Shown here: piece by piece, positions 17,715 to 25,667 of the stretch | Layout: each line of letters starts with the position of its first letter | How positions within the stretch are numbered: the first letter of the stretch is position 1 | Assembly (NCBI RefSeq): GCF_005281345.1 | Contig: NZ_SZXJ01000027.1 | Coordinates: 131,045-195,044, forward strand | DNA: 64,000 nt | Direction of reading: 5' to 3' | DNA from: Citrobacter sp. wls619 | Lineage (GTDB): Bacteria > Pseudomonadota > Gammaproteobacteria > Enterobacterales > Enterobacteriaceae | The notes under the pieces: model-generated | The model's database searches: none | The model's input: the letters and a program-made list of their open reading frames with translations, nothing else | What the model was told of the DNA's origin: nothing | Position numbers and translations under genes: made by a program

Positions 17715-19015
17715 TGCAGGAAATCTTGCTGAGTGATATTTTTGATTGTAACGCCAGGATAACATCGATTCAGGGGGCGATCATTACTGCACCGTTGCGC
17801 CATACTTTTATTGGTGAACGATGTCGTATTTATCGCTCGCTGAGCGACCCAGGAATTATTGGACAAGCCGAGACTATTGGTTTTAGCCAGGGCAATGCTG
17901 TGCTGTGCCTGCTGGGCGGATCTGAGGGTATTTCATGCTCCAATATTATTGTTCCGGATGGTACTGCTTTTTCACTTTCAGTATCGATGGACACGCTGGG
18001 TACAGTTATTAATGCACAAGGCGAGATTTGTGAACGTTTTTCTTCACCAGCTCCTGGTATCGCATCTTTACCGATGCTTCGACCCATTATGCAATCTCCG
18101 CCAGATTATAGTGAGCGACGGCCAATCGATAGCTTATTTACGACAGGTGTCAGAGCTATCGATGGGTTATTGACTTGCGGCATAGGTCAACGTGTTGGGA
18201 TCTTTGCTGGGGCTGGGGCCGGAAAAACGTCCTTAATGACGATGATCATTAGTCATTCATCTGCAGATGTATATGTAATTGGACTGGTTGGTGAACGAGG
18301 CAGGGAAGTTACCGAGTTTTTATCTGAGGGGATCCCGGGGGATAAGCGTGACAAAACCATTGTCGTCTATTCTACCTCGGATAGGCCCGCTGTCGAACGA
18401 CGGAATGCGGCTCTTATTGCCACCACTATTGCAGAATATTTTCGCGATGCGGGAAAGAATGTTGTGCTGATGATTGATTCAATGACACGCTATGCTCGTG
18501 CGCTTCGTGATGTTGCGCTTTCTGCTGGAGAAATGCCAGCAAGACGTGGTTACCCATCATCTGTGTTTGATAATTTGCCGCGGATCCTGGAAAGAAGTGG
18601 TAAAACTCGACTCGGCAGCATTACTGCATTCTATACGGTATTGCTTGAAGAAGAAGAGGAAGTCGACCCCATCGGTGATGAGGTGCGCTCGATTCTCGAT
18701 GGGCATATTTATCTTTCCAGAAAACTCGCTGGTACAGGGCATTATCCGGCAATTGACGTATTACGTAGCGTCAGCCGTGTAACCCGTGCAGTATCATCTG
18801 ATGAGCAACGTGAAGCTGCATCTTTATTCCGCAATTATTTGTCAAAACTGGATGAGTTGAAGCTGATGATTGAATTAGGTGAATACCAACCGGGTGAAAA
18901 TCCAGTTACAGATAAAATTGTTGGAAAAACTGACATTATAAAAAATTTTCTCCAGCAAAAGATGGATGATAAAACATCATTTACACAAATGTTGGAGTCA
19001 CTGTATGCCATATAA
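17714..19015 (+). CDS. sctN: SctN, T3SS ATPase (InvC/Spa47)
   Basis: This 433-aa hexameric ATPase strips chaperones and unfolds substrates at the base of the secretion system. The Walker A motif GAGAGKTS begins near residue 165, a Walker B stretch (VVLMIDSMTRYARALRD) lies near 252-268, and the F1-type SAGEMPARRGYPSSVF motif follows. Length equals InvC (431 aa). The C-terminal helical domain expected to contact chaperones and SctO is present. It overlaps sctO at the 3' end. Confidence 0.97.
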   Translation: MQEILLSDIFDCNARITSIQGAIITAPLRHTFIGERCRIYRSLSDPGIIGQAETIGFSQGNAVLCLLGGSEGISCSNIIVPDGTAFSLSVSMDTLGTVINAQGEICERFSSPAPGIASLPMLRPIMQSPPDYSERRPIDSLFTTGVRAIDGLLTCGIGQRVGIFAGAGAGKTSLMTMIISHSSADVYVIGLVGERGREVTEFLSEGIPGDKRDKTIVVYSTSDRPAVERRNAALIATTIAEYFRDAGKNVVLMIDSMTRYARALRDVALSAGEMPARRGYPSSVFDNLPRILERSGKTRLGSITAFYTVLLEEEEEVDPIGDEVRSILDGHIYLSRKLAGTGHYPAIDVLRSVSRVTRAVSSDEQREAASLFRNYLSKLDELKLMIELGEYQPGENPVTDKIVGKTDIIKNFLQQKMDDKTSFTQMLESLYAI

Positions 19016-19454
19016 AAGTATGGAAAACTTGTATTCAACGTACTGCGATAGCCTTGTTCTGAAAGTGACGCGTATTGACCGCGAAATTGAACGACTAAAA
19101 AATTTGCTGATTGCTAATGCTGAACGTCATAAGGAGACTGATGTCGGTATCATCACCTTATGGCATGGAGTTACCGAAAGTGAAGTGACGAAAAACAGTA
19201 TATACGCTATTAAAAGAAAAGAATCATTACTGCTCTCAGTTTTATATCGTCTGGATGCGGAAAGAAATGAGTTAATGGCAAGTCAGCATGAACAAGAAGA
19301 TGAAAAATCGCGTCTGTTGCAATTACGCGCCAGCTATGAACGAAAAAAACGTAAGTGGTCTTTATGCCAACAAAAAGTTAAACGTCTGAGTAGTGTCAAA
19401 AGAATTGCTCAGGAAGAATATTCTATAGAGGAATGTATTGCATGGAAAATATAA
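19005..19454 (+). CDS. sctO: SctO, central stalk protein (InvI/Spa13, FliJ-like)
   Basis: This 149-aa protein is almost entirely a charged coiled-coil hairpin, as expected for the FliJ/InvI family, which fits into the SctN hexamer and contacts SctV. The start at 19005 lies inside the end of sctN. The frame continues upstream to 18966 but that part is the shadow of sctN; an ATG at 19020 is a possible alternative. It lies between the ATPase and the length-control gene, as invI does. Confidence 0.88.
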   Translation: MPYKSMENLYSTYCDSLVLKVTRIDREIERLKNLLIANAERHKETDVGIITLWHGVTESEVTKNSIYAIKRKESLLLSVLYRLDAERNELMASQHEQEDEKSRLLQLRASYERKKRKWSLCQQKVKRLSSVKRIAQEEYSIEECIAWKI

Positions 19455-20365
19455 AATCATCATCAGTTAAAGCACATTCAGCAGAAAACATGGGCTCTTG
19501 TGACGACGTGCAATCTATTGATGGTATTATCCAGAAGTTATTGAATGATACTGATATCAAGTCGAAAAAGAATACTAAAATTGAGACCTTTGACAATAAC
19601 AAAGATGAGAAAAAAGGAGATAAGGGCACCGAACAAACGGACCAGATTGCGGCATCGGTAATATTAGCTGGAGAACCGCTATTATCCTCTCTGTCGGCCA
19701 AATTGGTGCAGCAACTACAAACGAATAATGCGGGTAATAAGTCAGTATCTAATGTGCCAACACGTATTTCCACCGTGAATGTTAGCCAACATGCCGGCGT
19801 CGATGTAGGGCGATTAAAGGAAGAAATCCTGATCCACAGTGGATCGGCAACAATTTTTACTGCAGCAGATCCGCAACATCAAGAGAATACTCAGAAAACG
19901 GATAAGAAAAAATATGAATCTTCGGAGGTAACCGTGCTATCCGCTATGCCAGTACCTGACAAGGTTATCGATGACTCTGGATGGGTAACGGAAAAGCTAT
20001 CATCTGGAGAACGCGGAAAGGAGACAGTTAATCAGCAGCAATTAATGTCTGCCAAAAATGTAACTCCTGAGGTAAACGCGAAATCGAATGTGACCGAAGT
20101 CAGTTGGACCTTTCCTACTCAACAAACGGCCCAGGTACGCATAGAACACGCACAGAATAAATCTGATACACAAATACAAATTGTGCCTTCGAACATTGAA
20201 ACTGAGCAGCAGTTGGTAAATTTCCAACAGCAACATCCTTTGCACGGATTACGTGTAGATAATGCCGTGCCGACGGTGAATGACTATCTGCAGAATCAGC
20301 AGAACTCACAGCAGCAGAATGAGGCAAACCAGGATGTTTTAAATGACGAGGAGGAGGAGATGTGA
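19442..20365 (+). CDS. sctP: SctP, needle-length control and substrate-switch protein (InvJ/Spa32)
   Basis: This 307-aa hydrophilic protein has the low-complexity Ser/Gln/Asn-rich body typical of InvJ. The C-terminal switch region contains VSWTFPTQQTAQVRIE and QIVPSNIETEQQL, comparable to the InvJ end, and finishes in a Gln-rich and acidic tail. SctP is secreted early, sets needle length and flips specificity by acting on SctU. The ATG at 19442 is ten bases from GAGG; the ATG at 19433 is only one base away and is less likely. It overlaps both neighbours. Confidence 0.88.
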   Translation: MENIKSSSVKAHSAENMGSCDDVQSIDGIIQKLLNDTDIKSKKNTKIETFDNNKDEKKGDKGTEQTDQIAASVILAGEPLLSSLSAKLVQQLQTNNAGNKSVSNVPTRISTVNVSQHAGVDVGRLKEEILIHSGSATIFTAADPQHQENTQKTDKKKYESSEVTVLSAMPVPDKVIDDSGWVTEKLSSGERGKETVNQQQLMSAKNVTPEVNAKSNVTEVSWTFPTQQTAQVRIEHAQNKSDTQIQIVPSNIETEQQLVNFQQQHPLHGLRVDNAVPTVNDYLQNQQNSQQQNEANQDVLNDEEEEM

Positions 20366-21300
20366 ATACCATTCTTTCGTGTTTACGGCACCTGGATATC
20401 ACAGAAAACCTGATCATGCAGTACTGTGCACGCAATGCTATCGCTTTGCAGACAAATCAGAAACGAATGCAGGGAGCGTTCATTCATTGTAGCGGTGTTC
20501 ACGCCGGCACGGAGGTATGTTTTTTTGTCTCTGCAGAAACGCTTTTGCAGAAATATGGCCTGGAGGATGCTCGATTTTCTGTTCAGCAGATGGGAAAAAA
20601 ATTTATTTCTTCGCTGTACAGTGAGTTGTTATCTAATCTCTCCCTGGGGACTGAGTGGTTTTCAGAACCTATTGCTGAAGTTGTTATTGAGGACCCAGAA
20701 TGTCAGATTCCTTTGCATGAAAAAGTCTACAGTGCAGGTGAGGATGCCGGTTTCGTTTGGTTTCCAAAAACATCCCTAACCTCATTAGACGTACCGATTA
20801 CGGAAACAGTAAACGATTGCCAGCATTTGCTTTGCCCCATCAAAGTATCTCTCGGATCCACATCGTTACCCGTGAGTGATATCGAAAATTTGGCCATTGG
20901 TGATGCCTTGTGGATTACAAATGTTCAGATTTACCTTTATGTCGGAAATATCGAATATTGTGCGCTCCAATATGAACAGCACAGTTTTACTGTAAGTGAG
21001 GATATTATGGATATGGATATGGATATGGATAGTCAAACAGATAATGCTCTTGTTGATAAGCTATGGGCGACAGATGGACTCAAACTAAACATTGAGTTTG
21101 TACTCAGTGAGACAACCATGACATTAGCAGACATTAGTAAGATACAAACCGGTGATGTATTAGATGCCCAGCTTGGTCTGGGAGACCACAAAGTTGATGT
21201 TGAACTCAGGGTTCAGGGACGGCCGTTAGCAAAGGGAGAACTTGTTTTACTGAATGATCGCCTGGCGGTGGAAATAGAGGAAGTTTACAACACATTGTGA
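20362..21300 (+). CDS. sctQ: SctQ, sorting-platform (C-ring) protein (SpaO/Spa33)
   Basis: This 312-aa protein forms the cytoplasmic pods that recruit substrate-chaperone complexes. The C-terminal SPOA domain (residues about 230-312) ends VQGRPLAKGELVLLNDRLAVEIEEV, a typical FliN/SpaO motif. A first SPOA-like region lies at about 145-215. The start overlaps the sctP stop by four bases. An internal start at 21007 probably makes a separate C-terminal fragment, as is known for SpaO, Spa33 and YscQ (see separate entry). Confidence 0.93.
   Translation: MNTILSCLRHLDITENLIMQYCARNAIALQTNQKRMQGAFIHCSGVHAGTEVCFFVSAETLLQKYGLEDARFSVQQMGKKFISSLYSELLSNLSLGTEWFSEPIAEVVIEDPECQIPLHEKVYSAGEDAGFVWFPKTSLTSLDVPITETVNDCQHLLCPIKVSLGSTSLPVSDIENLAIGDALWITNVQIYLYVGNIEYCALQYEQHSFTVSEDIMDMDMDMDSQTDNALVDKLWATDGLKLNIEFVLSETTMTLADISKIQTGDVLDAQLGLGDHKVDVELRVQGRPLAKGELVLLNDRLAVEIEEVYNTL
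20995..21030 (+). promoter_or_regulatory. Internal translation start in sctQ with four tandem ATGGAT repeats
   Basis: A GTGAGGAT Shine-Dalgarno-like sequence (about 20996-21003) lies just before an in-frame ATG at 21007. It is followed by ATGGAT repeated four times (21007-21030), giving four in-frame Met codons. Translation from here would give a 97-residue SctQ-C containing only the last SPOA domain, close in size to the short SpaO product. In the related proteins this fragment assembles with full-length SctQ. Confidence 0.75.
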
Positions 21301-21309
21301 GATAAGATT

Positions 21310-21999
21310 ATGACGGATTATAATAGCATTGGTCTGATAGGGATTTTGAGTCTTGCGACACTTTTGCCATTTTTTATTGCGGGCGGAACGTGTTTTATTA
21401 AATTCTCTATTGTTTTTTCATTGATACGAAACGCCATAGGCTTGCAGCAGGCGCCATCCAATATGACCTTGAATGGCATATCACTACTATTAACTGCTTT
21501 CGTCATGTCGCCTGTTGCCCTGCAAGGCTATGACTATTATCGCCAGGAAGGTGTCTCTTTTGATAATGTTGAATCAGTGCAAAATTTCATCGATAACGGC
21601 CTTTCTGGGTATAAGAATTATTTATACCGATTTTCTGATAAAGAACTCCTTACCTTTTTTAGCAATATCTATCAGCAGCAATATCCCGTAACAGATGATC
21701 ATCAGGTTGTTGGGGTTAAGCCAACAGTTGAGAATAGTTCGTTATTTACGCTGTTAGCGGCTTATTCACTGAGTGAAATAAAAAGTGCCTTTGTTTTAGG
21801 CTTCTATGTTTATCTTCCTTTTATTGTAGTAGATCTGTTAGTTTCCAATGTATTATTGGCTCTTGGCATGATGATGATGAGTCCTGTAACAATATCATTA
21901 CCAATAAAGTTGGTACTTTTTGTTGCTATTGATGGCTGGTCTAAGATTGCCACCGGTATGGTCATGCAGTACGCAGCGTTATGGAAAACGGCGGGATAA
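21310..21999 (+). CDS. sctR: SctR, export-apparatus core protein (SpaP)
   Basis: This 229-aa membrane protein belongs to the FliP/SpaP family; five copies form the entry pore with SctS and SctT. Hydrophobic segments lie near residues 8-30, 50-70, 155-180 and 190-215. The FIKFSIVFSLIRNAIGLQQAPSNM motif (about 27-50) is the conserved FliP/SpaP signature, with its TM helix and QxPP/QAPS loop. It starts nine bases after sctQ. Confidence 0.96.
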   Translation: MTDYNSIGLIGILSLATLLPFFIAGGTCFIKFSIVFSLIRNAIGLQQAPSNMTLNGISLLLTAFVMSPVALQGYDYYRQEGVSFDNVESVQNFIDNGLSGYKNYLYRFSDKELLTFFSNIYQQQYPVTDDHQVVGVKPTVENSSLFTLLAAYSLSEIKSAFVLGFYVYLPFIVVDLLVSNVLLALGMMMMSPVTISLPIKLVLFVAIDGWSKIATGMVMQYAALWKTAG

Positions 22000-22001
22000 C
22001 C

Positions 22002-22262
22002 ATGGACAGTATCTTTTATATAGGCAATAAAGCACTATATATGGTCTTAATATTATCTTCAGTTCCGGTTATTGTTGCAACGGTGGTGGGGATAGTTGTG
22101 GCCCTTCTTCAGGCAATTACTCATATCCAGGAACAGACCTTGCCATTTGGTATCAAATTGTTGGCTGTATGTGCCGCGCTGTTTATGACGGCACCGTGGT
22201 TTATTGCCAGCCTGAAAAGTTTCGCTGCCGAAGTGTTGGCTCTGGCATTCCAGATACCATAA
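22002..22262 (+). CDS. sctS: SctS, export-apparatus core protein (SpaQ)
   Basis: This 86-aa protein has two hydrophobic helices and the ITHIQEQTLPFGIKLLAV loop characteristic of FliQ/SpaQ. Its length equals SpaQ exactly when started at 22002. The frame runs back to 21981, but that start has no ribosome binding site of its own. It lies two bases after the sctR stop and is followed by sctT. Confidence 0.96.
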   Translation: MDSIFYIGNKALYMVLILSSVPVIVATVVGIVVALLQAITHIQEQTLPFGIKLLAVCAALFMTAPWFIASLKSFAAEVLALAFQIP

Positions 22263-22272
22263 TGAGTCGCCT

Positions 22273-23034
22273 ATGAATGTTTATGTGCTCTACCATGAAT
22301 ATATCCTGTTGATTGTTATCGGGATGGCCAGACTTCTGCCAATAACATTTTTCTTACCCTGGTTTAACAGCCAGGTACTAGGGGGCATGTTAGCCAAAAA
22401 TGTCATTACGTGCTTTATGCTTCTCGGTTTTTTGCCCCTGCTGAGTGTACAGTTTCCACTGGCGCCAGCGGCGCCACCACTGGTGATTATCGTTCGGGAA
22501 GCGATTATTGGTTTACTATGCGGCATTTGCCTGTCAGTGCCATTCTGGACTGCTTTGGTGATCGGTGAGGTTATTGACAACCAGCGCGGAGCAACTATCA
22601 GTAGCACTATGAATCCAGGGATAGGGGTTGAAACATCTGTTTTCGCCAGTTTTATGAACTATTTCTACGGTGCGACTTTTATGCTAAGTGGAGGAATGGT
22701 TACGCTTTGTGAGGCGATAAAAAAAAGTTATCAAATATTTCCGGTGGCTCAATCCTTTCATTTTGACAAAGCATTAGCATTGCAAGTAATTCATCTTGTT
22801 AATGAGTTAATGCTAAAGGCTTTAATTTTGGTAGGGCCTGTCGTCGTCGCATTATTTGTCACAGAATGTGCGCTTGGTTTACTTTCACGTTTTGCATCAC
22901 AATTGAATGCTTTTTCTGTCGCATTAACGTTAAAGAGCGTTATCGCCATTTTCGTATTGTTGATTTATTTAACACCATTACTTATCTCCCAGTTGACTGG
23001 ATTACGGCTGAGTGATTTTTTACCGAAGAGTTAA
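22273..23034 (+). CDS. sctT: SctT, export-apparatus core protein (SpaR)
   Basis: This 253-aa protein of the FliR/SpaR family has six or so membrane segments and closes the helical SctR5-S4-T1 export pore. The conserved segment GEVIDNQRGATISSTMNPGI near residue 97 is a family signature. Length is close to SpaR (263 aa). It starts ten bases after sctS and ends five bases before sctU. Confidence 0.96.
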   Translation: MNVYVLYHEYILLIVIGMARLLPITFFLPWFNSQVLGGMLAKNVITCFMLLGFLPLLSVQFPLAPAAPPLVIIVREAIIGLLCGICLSVPFWTALVIGEVIDNQRGATISSTMNPGIGVETSVFASFMNYFYGATFMLSGGMVTLCEAIKKSYQIFPVAQSFHFDKALALQVIHLVNELMLKALILVGPVVVALFVTECALGLLSRFASQLNAFSVALTLKSVIAIFVLLIYLTPLLISQLTGLRLSDFLPKS

Positions 23035-23039
23035 GCATA

Positions 23040-24176
23040 ATGAGTGAAGAAAAAACAGAACAACCAACACATAAGAAGAAAGAAGATTCTGCTAAAAAGG
23101 GGCAGATGTTTCTTAGCCGAGATTTTGTAGGGCTGCTTACGTTAATTGCGGTCTCCTCATTTGTGTGGATGACGATTGATGCAAGGGAGTTAACATTTTA
23201 TTTCGATTTATTCGTCAGTAGCGGTTTCATGCTATCAACGGGAGAATATGCGCGACTGGTATTCACAACAGCGTTTAAAATTATCTCTGGGATCGCCCTG
23301 ATTTCTGTTTTCACTTCGGCACTGGTGACATTGATACAAACACGTTTTAAAATGGCGTCAGAGGCGATTCGATTAGATCTGAATGCCATTAATCCAATAA
23401 AAGGATTTAAAGAAATATTTAGTATCAGGGGGCTGAAAGACAGTATAAAAGCCATTTTGTATCTTGGGATGGCACTTACTGGCTTTAGTGTTTTTATTAT
23501 AAAATATCACTCTCGACTGTTTACTATACCGACCGGTGGGATCCAGCACTTTATTAATGTATGGCGCGGACTAATGCCATTGCTTTTTTGTTATACCTTA
23601 TTGCCATTTTTAATTATTATGGCATTTGATGCTTTAGTCGATTTTTATCTATATATTAAAGACTTGATGATGACTAAGCAGGAAATAAAACAAGAGTATA
23701 AGAATAATGAGGGCGATCAACATATTAAAAGTGCACGTAAGCAGTTGCATCGTGAATTGCTTTCTGAACAGACTAAAGCCAACATATTGACTTCAAAAAT
23801 GGTGTTGGCTAACCCGACACATATCGCATTGGGAATTTACTTTAATCCTGCGGTAATTGGCTTACCTTTTATTTCAGTCGTCGAGAAAAACTCTCGTGCT
23901 GTTGCGGTTATTGCTTTCGCAGAAAAAAACAATATCCCTGTTATTCGCAATATCTCGCTGGCTCGGCGAATTTTTAAGACGGCGAAAATTTATACTTTTA
24001 TTGATAGCAGCAGTATTGATGAAATTATGCGCTTACTTACCTGGCTCGAGCAGATGGAACAAGCATGGAAAGATGATATTCCTCAGAATGATGAGTCAGA
24101 AGAGAGAGAGGTTGATGTTAACGGCGATAAAGAAAATGCGGAAACAAACAAGGAAGGGGATGAAAATGCGTCATAG
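23040..24176 (+). CDS. sctU: SctU, autocleaving export switch protein (SpaS/Spa40)
   Basis: This 378-aa protein of the FlhB family has four membrane segments (between residues about 28 and 210) and a cytoplasmic domain with the autocleavage motif NPTH starting at Asn258, the same position as in SpaS. Cleavage there permits the switch from needle to translocator secretion. The C-terminal tail is about 20 residues longer than in SpaS and very acidic (EEREVDVNGDKENAETNKEGDEN). It overlaps the transglycosylase gene by 11 bases. Confidence 0.96.
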   Translation: MSEEKTEQPTHKKKEDSAKKGQMFLSRDFVGLLTLIAVSSFVWMTIDARELTFYFDLFVSSGFMLSTGEYARLVFTTAFKIISGIALISVFTSALVTLIQTRFKMASEAIRLDLNAINPIKGFKEIFSIRGLKDSIKAILYLGMALTGFSVFIIKYHSRLFTIPTGGIQHFINVWRGLMPLLFCYTLLPFLIIMAFDALVDFYLYIKDLMMTKQEIKQEYKNNEGDQHIKSARKQLHRELLSEQTKANILTSKMVLANPTHIALGIYFNPAVIGLPFISVVEKNSRAVAVIAFAEKNNIPVIRNISLARRIFKTAKIYTFIDSSSIDEIMRLLTWLEQMEQAWKDDIPQNDESEEREVDVNGDKENAETNKEGDENAS

Positions 24177-24816
24177 TTTATTTCTTTTGCTGTGTTGTTT
24201 TATGCCTCCCGCGATGGCAGCGCAGTGGTGTTATGAAGATGCTAATGGAATCATGTATGTCGAACAGCAACGAACGTCAAACAAGGCTCGGCGTTGCGCT
24301 ATCGCTAAAAATGATGTCATGCAACGCTGGCAAGCCACGAAAGCCAATTCCGCCATTCGCATATCGCGTTCCTCACCGCAGAGCAAGTATACGGCGCAGG
24401 TGGCAAAGGGTCGTTACGATAAGGTTATCGGCCACTATGCCCGGCGGTATGGTGTCGATCCGTATCTCGTTAAGGCGGTTATGGCCGTTGAGTCCGGATT
24501 TAATCCGGATATTATCTCGGCAAAAGGTGCTGTGGGTTTAATGCAGTTGATGCCTGAAACAGCGAACCGCCTGTCTTCAGTATTGGGGTATTCTCTTGAA
24601 AAGCATAGATTAGCTGACCCTGAGATGAATATTCATCTTGGTACTTATTTACTCTCAGAATTAGCGAAACGCTATAGAAGTAATCTCGAACTGGTTCTGG
24701 CTGCATATAACGCGGGAGAGGGAAACGTTGCAAAGTATAGCAATCAAATTCCCCCGTTTAATGAGACACATAAATATATTAAAAATGTGATGAGCGAGTA
24801 TAAAAACATTCATTGA
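24166..24816 (+). CDS. T3SS-associated lytic transglycosylase (IagB/IpgF-like) with an extra N-terminal domain
   Basis: This 216-aa exported protein opens the peptidoglycan layer for the secretion apparatus. A signal peptide covers residues 1-20. The C-terminal SLT domain (about 80-216) has the catalytic Glu in MAVESGFNP, followed by the AKGAVGLMQLMP and AAYNAGEG motifs. Between them lies a 60-residue Cys-containing region starting WCYEDANGIMYVEQQ, which resembles the DUF4124-type module found on some transglycosylases. IagB (160 aa) lacks it. The ATG at 24166 has AGGGG six bases upstream. In SPI-1, iagB is elsewhere in the island. Confidence 0.9.
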   Translation: MRHSLFLLLCCFMPPAMAAQWCYEDANGIMYVEQQRTSNKARRCAIAKNDVMQRWQATKANSAIRISRSSPQSKYTAQVAKGRYDKVIGHYARRYGVDPYLVKAVMAVESGFNPDIISAKGAVGLMQLMPETANRLSSVLGYSLEKHRLADPEMNIHLGTYLLSELAKRYRSNLELVLAAYNAGEGNVAKYSNQIPPFNETHKYIKNVMSEYKNIH

Positions 24817-24956
24817 AAAAATGATTTAATGTCTCGTTAATTCTAAAGTTAGAATAAATAATTTGAATTGCTTTGTCCTGCATGAAATTATCGCAAATAA
24901 TTTCTATTCATAGCTAATTAAGGATTGATTAGCGTTTGCATAAGAAGGAACCGGGT

Positions 24957-25637
24957 ATGTCACATAAATTCCAACATTCTCGACTTTCCGTTGCGGTTGC
25001 CAGTGATGAACCGATTGTTATTACCGGATTACGCAGCCTGCTTGCCGGATATGCCGATATTGCGTTTGTAACCCATTCACGAAACGAATTGATCCACGCG
25101 TTATCAGGCAAGCTCGATGATAAAAATTTAGTTCTGATTGTTGATGTCTCTTTTGACTGTGAAAATAATAATGATGCCAGTTATTATATCTCGAGAATTC
25201 AAAAGATAGCACCGGAACTCAAGCTGATTGCACTGGTAAGTGAAAACTATACGTTTACTCCCACGCTCCGACGTCTCCGGGCGTCAGGGGTGCACGCGTT
25301 AATAAGCAAGAAAGATGATTTGGAACGTTGCCTGCCAAAAGCGTTATCTGATTTGGCGGCAAAGCGTTTTTATTCTTCTCCGCGGCTCAAACAGACGGAT
25401 ATAACTACTGATAATGCTCAACAGCAGTCCCCGTTAACCTCGCGAGAACTCGAAATTATTCGCCTGTATGCACGAGGCATGCGGGTAAAAGAGATTGCAA
25501 ACCTTCTCAAGCGTTCAGTCTGTACGGTTGCGGTACATAAGCACAACGCGATGCAGAAACTTGCAATTACCAGCAACATACAATTACTTCATTATGTGCA
25601 ATCTCAGGATACGTTTGCCGGGATGCCAGGTAACTAA
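24957..25637 (+). CDS. LuxR/NarL-type response regulator of the island
   Basis: This 226-aa protein has an N-terminal receiver-like domain and a C-terminal LuxR-type HTH. The receiver keeps an acidic DE pair (VASDEPIV), an Asp after the third strand (LIVDVSFD) and a Lys (LISKKDD), so phosphorylation is conceivable. The HTH spans about residues 160-205 (LTSRELEIIRLYARG, then VKEIANLLKRSVCTVAVHKHNAM). AAGGA eight bases upstream fixes the ATG at 24957. No sensor kinase is encoded nearby. It stands just before the tip-protein gene. No HilA-like regulator is present, so this is a candidate master regulator. Confidence 0.9.
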   Translation: MSHKFQHSRLSVAVASDEPIVITGLRSLLAGYADIAFVTHSRNELIHALSGKLDDKNLVLIVDVSFDCENNNDASYYISRIQKIAPELKLIALVSENYTFTPTLRRLRASGVHALISKKDDLERCLPKALSDLAAKRFYSSPRLKQTDITTDNAQQQSPLTSRELEIIRLYARGMRVKEIANLLKRSVCTVAVHKHNAMQKLAITSNIQLLHYVQSQDTFAGMPGN

Positions 25638-25667
25638 AACGTTGCACACCTTTCAGGGAAAGATACG

